Positions 36,443-47,786 of a stretch of DNA of 64,000 bases are shown here, one piece after another. Numbering within the stretch: the stretch's first letter is position 1; the number at the start of each line of letters is the position of its first letter. The notes beneath the pieces were generated by a model. It was not told the DNA's origin. It searched no databases and worked only from the letters and a program-made list of their open reading frames with translations. This DNA comes from Monilinia fructicola (lineage: Eukaryota; Ascomycota; Leotiomycetes; Helotiales; Sclerotiniaceae): NCBI GenBank assembly GCA_008692225.1, contig VICG01000002.1, positions 2,463,501 to 2,527,500 of the forward strand, given 5' to 3'. A program made the position numbers and the translations under genes.

Positions 36443-36780
36443 TCAACCGCGCCAAACCCACTCCAGCATTCCATGAGACTTTAATTCCTCCGCCGCAATG
36501 GCCTGCAATCCCACCCTTGAGGACTCTGGTTCATATTCATCATCATCAAAGCCTGGCGCACTCGCACCCTGACAAAGCCATGCAATCATCGGCAAGAAAG
36601 GAGCCGGATCCTTACAAGAGTCTCTATCCGTTGTCCCCAACGCGTTCAACAATCCTGCATCTACGTACGAAAGGAGCAGTTGAAGAGACCGACGGCTTAA
36701 CAATTGCCCGACTCGTTCCTTCGCGATTTTGATCCCTGTCGCACGTGATTCAATAGGCGAGAAAATAAGCTTCAGCCCGC
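36443..36780 (-). other. Open frame without a clear start, unknown
   Basis: A minus-strand frame open for about 110 codons (KERVGQLLSRRSLQLLLSYV, then GASAPGFDDDEYEPESSRVG, ending LEWVWRG). It reads like protein, but I find no ATG at its head and no convincing upstream exon. It lies in the spacer shared by the transporter and pfa4. It may be the last exon of a small gene. I do not recognise it. Confidence 0.35.
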
Positions 36781-36938
36781 TCTAGTGCGTTAGCAAGGGA
36801 GCAAAATGTCCGAGCGTGCGTACTACGAGGCTGTAAGGCTACATGCTGAATAAACGCGAATGTGAATTTAGGGGGTTTTGGGATTACTCAAGTATGTCCT
36901 TTCAATATTATCAGCTGTTGATGTAAAGTCATTCAACC

Positions 36939-38344
36939 ATGGCGCATACGCGTCTCCTTTCTCGATGCCGAATCAAGTCGATCGCCGACATTGCCCAGCC
37001 TTTCTGTTATTTTCATATGCTGTTTTTGACGTATGGGTCACAGATATTGTTTTATTATCTGGAGCCGGGCCCGTTGAGGAGAGGGGAGGCAGTGGTTTTT
37101 AATGCATGTGCGTGGGCGATGATCTGGTGCTATTATCAGATTTGTCATGTTGATCCAGGAAAAAAGGGGTGGGTTGACGGGGTGAAGATTGAGGGGACAG
37201 AGAGCAAGAAGAAGGTTGAAGGTGAAGGCGAAGGTGTAGATGAGATGGAATGGGAGAACGTGAGATGGTGTAAGAAATGTGATGCTCTAAAGCCACCGAG
37301 AGCACATCATTGTAAAAAATGTAAACGGTATGCCTCCCTTCATCTCCATCTCCGTCACTTGGGCCAGAATTCCAACTAACCCCTAATAGCTGCATCCCTA
37401 AAATGGATCATCACTGTCCTTGGACAAACAATTGTGTCTCCCACACCACATTCCCCCACTTCATCCGCTTCCTCTTTTACGCCGTCCTCTCCATCACAAT
37501 TCTGTCCACCTACCTCTACACCCGCATCACCTACGTCGTTTCCGAAAGCACCCTCCCATCCTACCTCGGACCCTCTACAACCGCCATCTCCTTCCTCTTT
37601 ATAATATCCTGTTCTAACGGCCTTTCCCTCTTCGCCATGTCTCTCCTCTTTATCCGGACTGCCTACTCCCTAGCTACAAACATATACATGATAGAAGCAT
37701 GGGAAATCGAACGCCACGATGCGATTATCGAACGCTCAAAGACGCGCAATATGCGCGGATACGTATATGCGAACGGAGGCCGAAAAGTTCGGGTGAACAA
37801 GGTGGAGTTTCCCTTTGATATTGGAATTTGGGAGAACATCGTACAAGGCATGGGGACGGGGAATGTGTTGATGTGGTTTAACCCGTTTGCGGGAGGACCA
37901 AGCATAGAGAGCGCAGGGAAGTGGGAAGAAAACGGATTTAATGATAAAGAGGGGATGTGGCCACCTCCAGATCCAGATAAGTTAGGAAGGCGGGCGGGAT
38001 GCACTGGAGTAGAGACCTATCCATTGGAGGAGAAGGTATTTGGGAGCGTGGAGGAAGAGAGAGAAGCATTTAGAAAGAGGCAAGAGGCGGATTTGAAACG
38101 ATGGAAGAAGCGTGATAGCCGTGATGGTGACGGATACTATGAAGAAGAAAATAAGGATGAAGCCGAGGAATATGTAAGCGAGTATGAAGAGGGTCTTGAC
38201 GGAGAAGAAGGGTGGACGAATTCGGAAGGTGATAGGTTACGGGATTATGGAGTAGATGAAGAAGCCGATATCTTGGATGAGGATGATATACCATTGGGAG
38301 AGCTGATACGCCGACGTAAAGCAAGAAATTTTGAATCGGCTTAG
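36939..38344 (+). CDS. pfa4: DHHC palmitoyltransferase, Pfa4-like
   Basis: Two exons, 36939-37327 and 37390-38344, with a 62-nt GTATGC intron inside the cysteine-rich domain, giving 447 aa. The N-terminal membrane region contains SQILFYYLEPGPLRRGEA, as in Pfa4 homologues. The catalytic zinc-binding domain is complete: WCKKCDALKPPRAHHCKKCK, then CIPKMDHHCPWTNNCVS with the DHHC active site. Two further hydrophobic segments follow. The C-terminus is long and very acidic (YEEENKDEAEEYVSEYEEG). Pfa4 is an ER S-acyltransferase; in yeast it palmitoylates chitin synthase 3. The exact N-terminal start is uncertain, because the sequence before the first helix is not clearly conserved. Confidence 0.88.
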
Positions 38345-38854
38345 ATATCATAGAGTTATTAGCCTCATAGGTCAAGGAAGTCGCTATAAAGTATACCTGC
38401 ATTCCCTTCCAATATGTCAACCGGATTTTGAACATAGAAGTAATTGCAAACATCAAGATAATTTCGTAGATTCAAAGTATCTCACCGGAAGTATTCATAT
38501 TCAATTATTTTCAATCGTTACATGAGAAAGAATGATACTAAAAATACAACATCTATTACGTTACTAACGATTGTGTTTCAAGCTCTACCCCCGTGTATTT
38601 CATGAAGTATAACACACTGTCCCCCATTAATTCATACTAATAATACATCACATCGTGGGAGGTCTATAGGGTCATAATCTCATTCCCTTCCCGTCGCGCT
38701 AAAAACGCAAGAAAAGAATAATCATGCCTCCCTTATTCGTGTCGAAATATACAATGGACACCCTGGGGTATTTTCTCTTCGTATCAGACTTCGAATGACA
38801 CGGAAAGACAAGGCTCCAGCAGATTTGCTCATCATCGATATTGCATCAAACGGT
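38345..38854. other. Intergenic stretch between convergent genes
   Basis: Half a kilobase separating the 3' ends of pfa4 and the Gly/Ser-rich protein gene; nothing recognised. Confidence 0.6.
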
Positions 38855-40054
38855 TTAGATTGCAAAACAAGTGGCAAACACAACGGCAATCATAACCCAC
38901 CATCCCATGCCCTCAGAAATCGTTCTCCCAGCTGCAGAATCGGTTCCGCCGCTTGCTGTGGTTCCATTTGGTAATGTTCCGTTAAGAATAATGGTCGTGG
39001 TTCCGTTAACATCGGCCACATTGACCAGCGTTTTGTTGAGAGCTGCATAGCTTCCATCCCCAATTAACTGGTCTAGAAATGTGCTATTCCCGTTGTCATC
39101 GCATCCGCAGACTGAATATGCAGCGCAGAGACAGAGAACGGGTCTTGTTTCGTTGACGCCTGTATCTGAATCTTGACGGGTTACTACAGCTGTATTTGTA
39201 TCGTTGGTGCTATTTCTGGTGGCAGAATGATTGCGGAATGAATATGGGTTGTGGTATGGATAGCTGTAGGCGCCAAAGAGCCAGAGACCCGGGAGGAGCG
39301 CCAGAACGCCGACACCGAGGAAGATGGGGGCTATTCCTAGAGGTGACCGGGTGCCTGCTGAGTAGGGTGTTGCTGCCCCTCCACCGTACTATTTGTATAT
39401 TGATTAGTTTTACATACGTCATTTTCAAAGAGTGGGGACACAAACATATCTACCACCACCATATGCAGGAGCTGGACCAGAGCCAGATCTTGTGGCGCCA
39501 CCAGCATTGGAAGAAGAGGATGTTGATCCTCTACCACCGGAAGAACTGCTTTTGGAGTCAGATTATAATCCCACACCAAAACTCCCTTTGAAATTTCCAC
39601 CAAATTATTCCTTCTTCATCACAGAAACTACATTACCATCCCCAGAGCCTCTTTTGCCACTTTCCTGCATCCACTTTTGTCCGTTTACAGAACTGCCTCT
39701 CTGCACCCCTTCCTCTTTTATATTTCCCGAACCCTCAGAATTATAAGAACCTCCAGATGCATACCTTGAAGAACCCGACCCTCCACTGCTCGAACCAGAT
39801 CCACCCCCTTTTCCCCCGCTACTCGAACTACCCCCGCCACCTCTTCCACTCCCGCCTCCTCCTCCTTTGCGCTTAAACAAATCGCGCTCTTCCTTTTCGC
39901 GCGAATACCAGGTGAAGTCCGCATCGGCCTCGGCATGCGCATTCGCATTCGCATCGCGCACCACAAGTTCGCCTTCGGGTACAAATTCCGGATGCGCAAA
40001 TGACGGTGTCGAAAAGAGGGATAGCAATGCTACAGTCAATACCTGCAGCCTCAT
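38855..40054 (-). CDS. Gly/Ser-rich secreted or membrane-anchored protein (DUF7732-like)
   Basis: Three exons: 40054-39765, 39548-39446 and 39388-38855, giving 308 aa. The 216-nt first intron (GTATGC donor, CTGAC branch) contains two in-frame TAA codons, which supports its removal. A signal peptide (MRLQVLTVALLSLFSTPSFA) leads to an Ala/Asp-rich stretch, an FKRKGGGGG low-complexity region of Gly and Ser, then a hydrophobic segment (LGIAPIFLGVGVLALLPGLW). A small Cys-containing domain follows (VLCLCAAYSVCGCDDNG) with several N-glycosylation sequons (NGTTTIILNGTLPNGTT). The C-terminus is hydrophobic and could be a GPI-anchor signal. I recall this arrangement from a fungal family labelled DUF7732; the number is from memory. 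Function unknown, probably at the cell surface. Confidence 0.75.
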
Positions 40055-41673
40055 GTTGACGGAAAACTATAAGCTCCAATAAGGTATAGTAAACAATATG
40101 TATTCCTTATCTCTTTCCAAGAATTCTTCGACAAATGTTGTGATATGTTGGAAGAAATAGAGTTATGCTTATCCTTCCCCGCAAAAATCGAACTGTGGAA
40201 AGTAAAAGTAGGTCGATATTATTGTACTGCTGACTGGTCGTTGGCCGTGTTATGACTGCAATCCTTGAATTCCACCTAATGAATATGAAATGGCGACCCA
40301 AACGTCCAAAGTTTCCGATCTGAATGTTGTGTTCGTTTCACCGCAGCGCTTGGCTTGTGTATGGAAATCCTAGGTACTTCAATGTTGTGTTTGCTCGTGC
40401 TGTACACTTGTGCTTTGTTTGCAGATGGATGGTTTCTTACTCGAGCCGTGGGATTCACGCTGCACATATATATGTCTAACAATTGCTTACCGTGCTCTGA
40501 GTAATACAAGTCATTGTGTATCAGACACTAACAAGTCGTTCTTCGAATTAGTGAAAATTAGACGGAGGCGAATTGGTAGGGCGATTTTCTTGGCTGTGCC
40601 TTTCTTCGTATAATCACCAACCTAGCGATTGCTATGGCTTTCTCGTTGCTCAACCAATGATATATCAAGCACTGCCACAGACGCTTGGCTCATGTCATAT
40701 CTCGATGTCTTATCCATATCATATCAGAATTCTCCATGTGTGTATGATTGTCTGAATGTATGAGTGAGTGACTTCGAGTGTATGTCATCTACGGACGTAA
40801 GGATGGTTTCTACATGCACGAACAAATCATAGGAGATATCTATGGAAAAGAACTGGACATCTAATCAAACATTTCAGTTAACTCAGTCCTTTCTCTCCCT
40901 CGCTCTCTCCCCCAAACCTACCCAATCTAACGAACCGATCCCCAAGCAAAGAGCCCGAAAGGCTTCTCAGGAATCAATATCAAGTAATCTATCTAATAAG
41001 CTTGTTCATGTAGAAGACGATATAACCGAAATTTAAGCATATTTCAAGACCATTTCCTCCAACTGTGAAGCATTCATGATCAAGCAAGCATTCAAGCATT
41101 CAAGCGCGCCAGCACTCACAAGCACGGAGTCGATTCCGGTTTTCTGGATCAAATCTAGAAAAGCCCCCACATTTCTGTAGATCTCCATACGTAGTGTGGG
41201 GTACATATGACGGCTAGATATATCCGAATGCTTTAGGCTTGGGGTTGATGGTTGAGGAGTAGGTGAGGTGAAGAAGGAAGAAACGTCTGGTTGGTCGATG
41301 GGATGCATACCTCCTCTATGAATTTTCTGATATGAAGGGGAGGCTTAGGTTGTGGAGGCAAATATTTGTCATTGAGCAAGGCTTATATCATAATTTAGTA
41401 GTAGAGGCTTGGAATATACGCTAGAATGTATACTAGAAGTCTTTGTTTGTTTCCAGAGTCCCAGCTAATTTGGTACCGCGCCCCTACGGTCAATATTAGG
41501 TATGAAAGGTCACTAGCATCATTGAAAGCGTTCTAAAATCATGTGGAGCCTTTGAATGGGTGCTTCTATTATCCAGTCCATCTCGGGACAATTCGTTGGC
41601 GTCGCTAGTAATATTGCTCCCTATTAAGGGTCATAGCCTAACCTGAAAACCTTAAATATTCCCCTGAACTTCC
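40055..41673. other. Intergenic stretch with two small open frames
   Basis: About 1.6 kb. A minus-strand frame at 41308-41033 (MHPIDQPDVSSFF, later RNVGAFLDLIQKTGIDSVL) reads like protein, but it is short and has no motif I know. A plus-strand frame at 40842-41036 is Ser/Gln-rich. Neither is well enough supported to call a gene. Confidence 0.4.
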
Positions 41674-43276
41674 CTATGGTAATTCCTTCTCCAAAACAGC
41701 TGGAGCAGTAATGGTCTGGCCCTTCAAATTCTCCAATCCTTCTCCACCCTGTAGATAAATTAGCACGACTGAATTCAGGAATAATGGGGAAACCTAGGGT
41801 CCACTTACGTAGCTGATCAATGGAGAAACTTCAATACCATCCTCAGCATTCTCACCAACAACTGTGGCGCCCGCAGCTTGTACCCATCGTTTACCTTGAT
41901 CCATGATATGTTTCTTACTGGTATCTTGATCATCTTCACCTGTGCCCTTTGCATTCTTCAGCGGTGAGAATTCATCCTCACGTTTGACTTCCATGGAAGC
42001 AAATTTGTTGAGCTCCAACATTGGGAAAACGTCGAAAACGAATTGCTCGAGTTTGATGCCATTCGGCTTTTCGGGTTTGACGGTTGTGCCCTTCTCGGTA
42101 TCTACATAAGGGATCTTTCTTTCGCGCAACGTGGTGAGGTAATTTGTGAGCCCACTCGGGGATCGACTCCAAAAATCGGAAGGAGTAGTAGTGATTAACG
42201 ATATTGGCTGCCCTGAACTTCAAGACATCTGGTTGCTTGGGGTCTTTGGCTTCGGCAGTCTCCTTGTCAATTTCGGAATATTCAACAACATCTGGCTTGC
42301 CATTTTTGAGAAGGATCAAACCAACGGATTCGGTAGCATCTCTCTTTCGGACAACCTTTGTGGCAATGTCGACATCCTTGGAAGCTGAGAAACCGATGAA
42401 TACTGGATCTGCTACCTTGACGAGACAGTTATCCACACAGTAAGCGTGAATGTGTTGAATACCCCGGTTTGTCATGTCGGAGAGAACATTTGATGTAACA
42501 ATGGCTTGGTAGATACCACCATTTCCATCCGGTGCAACCGCAACCTTACCCTTGCTCTCCAAAAGAATCTTACCATCATTCGAAATACAAGGAAGAACAC
42601 CTTGTTCGAAGATAATAACATTCTCCTTTTCTAGGCCAAAGTAATCATGTTCCTCAAAGTACTTTGCGGTAGGTCCTCGGGTTGGTCCACTGGTCATAAC
42701 ATACCAGGGAACGATGACCTTTTTATCCGCTGCATAACCGGCCTTCTTATGTGCCAATCTCTGAACTCTTCGAATACGTTCCGCCTGTATTTGGAAAAGG
42801 GATTTTTCGGAAGGTAGACCAATATTGAAACATCCCTTGGGAGCTGAACTTCCTAAACGGGTTCCTTGGCCACCAGCCATGAGCACCACTGCAACCTTAT
42901 TCTCTGCAATCAGGTCCAAGCCCGACTCGTACCACTTCTCAATATCTTCGGCTTTCGAATCGAGAATACTGGCAGTCGCAGATTCAGGAAGTGGTTCAAG
43001 ACCAGTCTCCTCTGCATCTTGCGTTTTGGGTGGGTTGAGTGCTTTATCGGTGATTTTGTTGATATATGCTGGGTCGAAACTAGAAAGCTGTTCGTAAAGA
43101 GATGCTTTTTCTGCAACCTCAAGAGAATCGTAAAATGCAAAGACTTGGTCTTGCTTGGCTTTGGTGTACTTCTCCTTTAGCTGTTCAAGCTCGGTGGAGC
43201 TAGGTTCTTTCGGAGGGGCAGCTTGTGCCTTGCCTCCAATGTGAAGTGTATCGAGTACTTTCTGAACGGATGCCAT
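41674..43276 (-). CDS. UAP1: UDP-N-acetylglucosamine pyrophosphorylase, frame broken
   Basis: Two exons, 43276-41809 and 41748-41674, with a GTAAGT intron close to the 3' end. The enzyme makes UDP-GlcNAc from UTP and GlcNAc-1-phosphate, the precursor for chitin, N-glycans and GPI anchors. The nucleotide-binding signature [19 protein letters not shown] is followed by [20 protein letters not shown], then [11 protein letters not shown] and a conserved [20 protein letters not shown]. The last exon encodes the family's closing [17 protein letters not shown]. The frame changes at about 42116-42122, where two TTT runs lie side by side; one base fewer joins RKK to [10 protein letters not shown] and gives 513 aa, the normal size. 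UAP1 is essential in fungi, so a genuine frameshift is improbable. It diverges from the TDG gene. Confidence 0.93.
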
Positions 43277-43760
43277 GATTTTGGATTGTGAAGAGTTTGA
43301 CAATTAAGAAAATAGAAGCAGAAGATAAATCAAGAGGAATGCCATTTATATAACTTTCATTATTTCTATTTCTATCTGTCTTGTTGGGGGAAAGTCCGCA
43401 CAGCCCAGCCCCACCATGCAATCCATTCACCGTTACGAACAGCGTAAACAATAAATGAATCCCTAGTAATTGACTGCTAATGAGGGTCGCTAGAACAACA
43501 ACAGCCACCTCCTGGTCTGACACGTTCGTATTCTTCCTTCACACATTGGTACCAATGGCGTTGAGGATTCCAAAGTCTCCTTGTCGTATGTAGTACACAT
43601 ACACGTATTATGAATCTGCTTGTGTTACCTCTGTTTGCACCATAGTGATGGCTATCATGGTTCTGGACAGTTCGTCGTATCGCCCGACGTCATTGCTAGC
43701 TACCCCTACTTCAAACTGACGGAACCCGCAGATCTGTACTATGTATCTCATTCAAACAAC
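43277..43760. promoter_or_regulatory. Shared divergent promoter region, uap1/TDG
   Basis: A 484-bp spacer between two divergent start codons. No specific site is recognised; regulation from both sides is inferred from layout only. Confidence 0.4.
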
Positions 43761-44672
43761 ATGAATAGACAACAGGACTCCAAATACTTCAAAAAGGAAG
43801 AAGTCGAAATAGATGCTTCCACTAGCTTATCAGTACCAAGTTTCGCTGACAAACTAAACATCTCCTCATTCGCATACTCTCCAGACCCAACTTCACTCCG
43901 CAGTCAAAGTCCCCGAAAACGCTCGTCAACATCATCGAGTCCGCAACCACCAGCCTCACCCGTCAAACGTAAACTTCACCAAGTCCCTCCTTCATCCGCA
44001 GACTTCTCGAATTTCCCGGCCAAAAAACGTCGTTCCCGCGCCCCAACAGGCTATGCGCCACCCTCCCTCTATGCTCACCTCCCGTCTCTTCCCGACGTCA
44101 TAGCCCCCAATCTTCTTTGCCTTTTCGTAGGGCTGAATCCGGGCCTGCAGACCGCTCGAGATGGCCATGCATATGCGCATCCGTCCAATCTGTTCTGGAA
44201 ACTACTCCATTCTTCAGGCTGCACCACTCGTCTTCTAAAAGCCGAGGACGATGTACGGTTACCGGAGTTGTATGCTCTAGGGAATACAAATATTGTGGAG
44301 AGACCTACGCGGAATGGGAGTGAACTATCGAAGAAAGAGATGGATGATGGGGTGAGCATATTGGAAGACAAGATTAGAATGTATAAACCAGAGACGGTGG
44401 CCTTGGTTGGGAAGGGCATTTGGGAGAGTGTGTGGAGGGTGAGGAAGGGGAGGGGCATTACAAAAGATCAATTTAGATATGGGTGGCAGTCCGAAGAGGA
44501 GAATCTGGGCATTCTGAAGGGTGAAGCATCGTGGACAGGAGCAAGAGTTTTCGTGGCCTCTAGTACGTCTGGACTGGCAGCATCATTGTCACCTGTGGAG
44601 AAGGAGAAGATATGGAGGGAATTAGGGTCTTGGATTGAGCAAAGAAGAAAAGAAAGGGATAACATACCATAG
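43761..44672 (+). CDS. G/T(U)-mismatch DNA glycosylase (TDG/MUG family)
   Basis: Single exon, 303 aa, starting at the first ATG of the frame (MNRQQDSKYFKKEEVEI). The N-terminal third is disordered and basic, with SPRKR and PVKRKL patches that may act as nuclear-localisation and DNA-contact elements. The catalytic domain opens with NLLCLFVGLNPGLQTARDGH and continues AYAHPSNLFWKLLHSSG, the uracil-DNA-glycosylase family 2 motif, whose Asn activates water. The second family motif is near VFVASSTSGL, followed by a helix. TDG/MUG enzymes remove thymine or uracil opposite guanine to start base-excision repair. The final residues are highly charged. No frame problem. Confidence 0.85.
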   Translation: MNRQQDSKYFKKEEVEIDASTSLSVPSFADKLNISSFAYSPDPTSLRSQSPRKRSSTSSSPQPPASPVKRKLHQVPPSSADFSNFPAKKRRSRAPTGYAPPSLYAHLPSLPDVIAPNLLCLFVGLNPGLQTARDGHAYAHPSNLFWKLLHSSGCTTRLLKAEDDVRLPELYALGNTNIVERPTRNGSELSKKEMDDGVSILEDKIRMYKPETVALVGKGIWESVWRVRKGRGITKDQFRYGWQSEEENLGILKGEASWTGARVFVASSTSGLAASLSPVEKEKIWRELGSWIEQRRKERDNIP

Positions 44673-45518
44673 TGAAAGAGACATGAGCTTCAACATATTA
44701 GTTCGATATTTTGCGGAAGCTAACCCTTGCCTTGCCTTCATAATGGTAAGGTTTTAGTTATCGTAGGTTCCAACACTCCCCTTTCAGATCCAGCTGTTGT
44801 GATTAACAGAACTGGGCACCTCAACCCCTGATCTCCATGGCTTAAAGATTACAGGAACTTAGTTAATTTAGGTGTCGTTTACTTCAAAGTAGATGCCAGA
44901 ATCTTGGAAGTTCACTTGCATAACTCTAGGTGTTGTAACTACTCCAACTCATCTGTTCAGTTGAAGTATAGAAACGTCTGCATCGTATTGTCGGTCTTAA
45001 AGCTCAACATGCGTTCGAGATCATTGCCTAGAGATACAGCGATTTACCTCGTTCGCTATCAGATGACTTTCGGGATAGGATTGCATCGTGAATCGACTGT
45101 TAACTCAGATTTTCAAATTTCATATATTGGTTGATATCGTATCATTTGATATTTGAGGATTGTATTACAGATACGTTTGAGATCAATCCTCCTCTGAAGA
45201 TCTGTATTCCATTCAATTCTAATTGTATCACAAATACACACAGGAATATGGATAGGATATCCTTGAGTTGACCTTCTAGAAAATACTCGTAATACTATCT
45301 CGCTACATTGGTCGATAGTCAACATTTTTTTCGAAATGCACATCAATTAGATCAATTGGCACAGGTCACACACAAACAGTCAGTTCAATCTGAATCAGCA
45401 GCCCCCGATCGAAAATTCATCAGTCTTGAGATCGTCATCAGTGTGCAGATAGCCATATCACAATATCTCCAGGACGACCTTTCCTCGCACCCTCGCGGTC
45501 TCAATTATCTCAATGGCC
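44673..45518. other. Intergenic stretch between convergent genes
   Basis: About 850 bases; no supported feature. Confidence 0.6.
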
Positions 45519-46721
45519 CTATTCCAGGCCTCGTTCTCTCTCGTTCAATGCGTCCCTGATGACTTCTTGAATCTCAATCTTCACTTCTCCTCTCTCGGCT
45601 AAACCTACAACTTTCTCTAGATATTTGGATTTAGTATAGAGTGACACGACAGCATAACGAGGGCCCCATATCAAACTTTTCAGATAACGCCAAATCTGTA
45701 TGGGATGCTTGAAGAATGTCATGGGACCTCCAAGTCCTTTGATATCGGTTTTGTCGCCGACTATAGTCACATATGCGCCCTTGCTATGGAGGAGCTCAGG
45801 CTGTGTGTGTTATTATGATGATGCTGTTTGGGGATGGTAAGAAGAGACTCACGTATGCGGGTATAAGCTCTGTTCCACCAACACAATCTATGAGAAGGTC
45901 GAAATTCTTTGAAGCGATTTTGCTGTCGAGTAGCGTTTCCACCACTGGCTGAGAGGTATAATCAATCACTTCATCGGCTCCTAGACTTTTGACATAGTCT
46001 ACATTCCTGCCGGAACAAATGGCCGTGACATGACAATCATATAGAAGCTTTGCCACTTGTGAAGTTGTTAATAACCAATCACCTATTCTATGATAGGCAA
46101 GAGATTACACGAGATGAACTTACACTGTACAGCCCATGATCCACAACCCCCAGACGCTCCTCGTACTATCACCTTTCTTTGGGCATCACCCTTACTCTCA
46201 GGTAGCCAATCCAAAGCAGCAAACATCGTTAGCGTAACTAGGGGAATAGAAGCAGCAGCTTCATGAGATAGACAATTGGGTTTCTTAACCACTGGATCTG
46301 AAGCTGGATCAACCGCAATATATTGACTGAATGTTCCTTGCCCGAACTATCTCACCTATCATTAGTCCCACAAGCAGACCATTGCATCGCTCGAGAAACA
46401 CGAGAAACACGAGAAACATACAAGTTGAAACAGCATGCCAAACACTTCTTCTTCGCCAATCGACCAATTTCCTTTCACCTGATCTCCAACAGCCACGATC
46501 GTGCCCGAGAAATCACGTCCCATGCCCTTGGAACTGGCAACCACTGAAACTATACCTGCGCGCCATAATTGCGTATCGACTGGATTAATGGAAGCAAAGT
46601 GAACTTTGATCAAGAGTGTTTTGGGGGTTTGAATGGATGAAATATCTTGCTCTTCCACTGTTAGAGGTCCTGCAAGGGTACTGAAGCGCAGAGCTCTATA
46701 GGTGGAAGGAAGAGAAGTCAT
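45519..46721 (-). CDS. MDR-family oxidoreductase, RTN4IP1/quinone-reductase-like
   Basis: Four exons: 46721-46422, 46346-46124, 46055-45853 and 45800-45519, all splice sites in phase, giving 335 aa. The N-terminal GroES-like part has FASINPVDTQLWRAG and KGMGRDFSGTIVAVG. The Rossmann part has VIVRGASGGCGSWAVQLAKL, then AICSGRNVDYVKSLGADEVI and DYTSQPV, and FDLLIDCVGG. Zinc ligands are absent, as in the reticulon-4-interacting-protein-1 and quinone oxidoreductase branches. The C-terminus contains a GPMTFFKHPIQIWRYLKSLI segment also found in fungal relatives. NADPH-dependent reduction is likely; the substrate is unknown. It diverges from the importin gene. Confidence 0.85.
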
Positions 46722-47786
46722 ACTTGGGAAGAGTAAAGTTTGGAGGTAACCTTTTATCTTGATTTTGGTTGAGTTGATGTTTATTGATGGTGCGACGACC
46801 TTGATCTTAATGTTGTTTCATATTTTGTGCATTTTTGGGAGATGGGATGTCATGACAACCGCCCAAATATCAACATCTCATGTATAACGTCGTCATGGGG
46901 AATTGGAAATGAGGGGAACTCGTATTGTGGTCCGAGATATGTACTTGGGTACCCATGGACCTATCAAATCAGAGTCACTGGTGAATCCTGACCCTTAACC
47001 TTAAGATCGTAATAAGAGGTTCAGACGTACGACTTGAAGTAACCTTGGAACCTTGGAACCTTGGATCAGTCTAGATAGGTTTAGATAGGGGGAATAGATA
47101 GATAGATAGACACAAGGAGATAGGATGAGTCGATATATGAAACTCAAAGGCCATCTTCGTACACAATCGTTGCTTCACCTCGCCTAGTTCTAGTCCTAGA
47201 CATGCATGAGTGAGTAAGTGAGTGAGTGAGTGAGTGAGTGAGTGAGTGAGTGAGTGAGTGAGTGAGTGAGTGAGTGAGTGAGTGAGTGAGTGAGTGAGTG
47301 TACTTTGTAGAAATTATAGTAATAACATTGCTACCACATCTCATCTCATCTCATCTTATAATCTCATAGAACTGCAGTAACCTTACAGTAACAACTTTAC
47401 CCATCCCATCCCATCCCATCCCATCTCATCCCTTCCCCTCGTCACAAACTCCCAAAGTCATGATGATCCTAGAATCTTCGCTAGTTCTACCCCCAGATAT
47501 TCTAAAAGGTATAATTTTTTTACTTGATCATTTATTTATATAATTCAGGTCATAATTTGATTTATAATCTAATTTATAATTATTTTATTTATAATTCCTC
47601 AGTGGAGCATTGACGAGGCTGAACTGAAGTGTCACAAGCTCGAACAAAAAGTTAGAGACCGACCCTCAGGAAAAACAACTCGGCTGGTGGGGCTAGGTTT
47701 CAATAATACTCAAACAACTTTCTTTCATCTCTTGAAGATAATTGCGTTCTTTGATCTCTTTCGAAAGTATTATTTGGATCTTCATT
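46722..47786. promoter_or_regulatory. Shared divergent upstream region, MDR gene/importin
   Basis: A 1.07-kb spacer between two divergent start codons. It carries a long GAGT microsatellite and CATCC/CATCT pentamers at 47340-47430. No specific binding site is recognised. Confidence 0.4.
47207..47300. repeat. (GAGT)n tetranucleotide microsatellite
   Basis: About 23 units, one interrupted near the left end (GTAAGT). It generates a spurious minus-strand frame of SLTH repeats. Confidence 0.97.

Noticed and set aside
39196..39746. Plus-strand frames over the Gly/Ser-rich gene
   Set aside because: Antisense shadows; the minus strand gives a signal peptide, glycosylation sites and in-phase introns.
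47144..47344. Minus-strand frame of SLTH repeats
   Set aside because: It is only the translation of the GAGT microsatellite.
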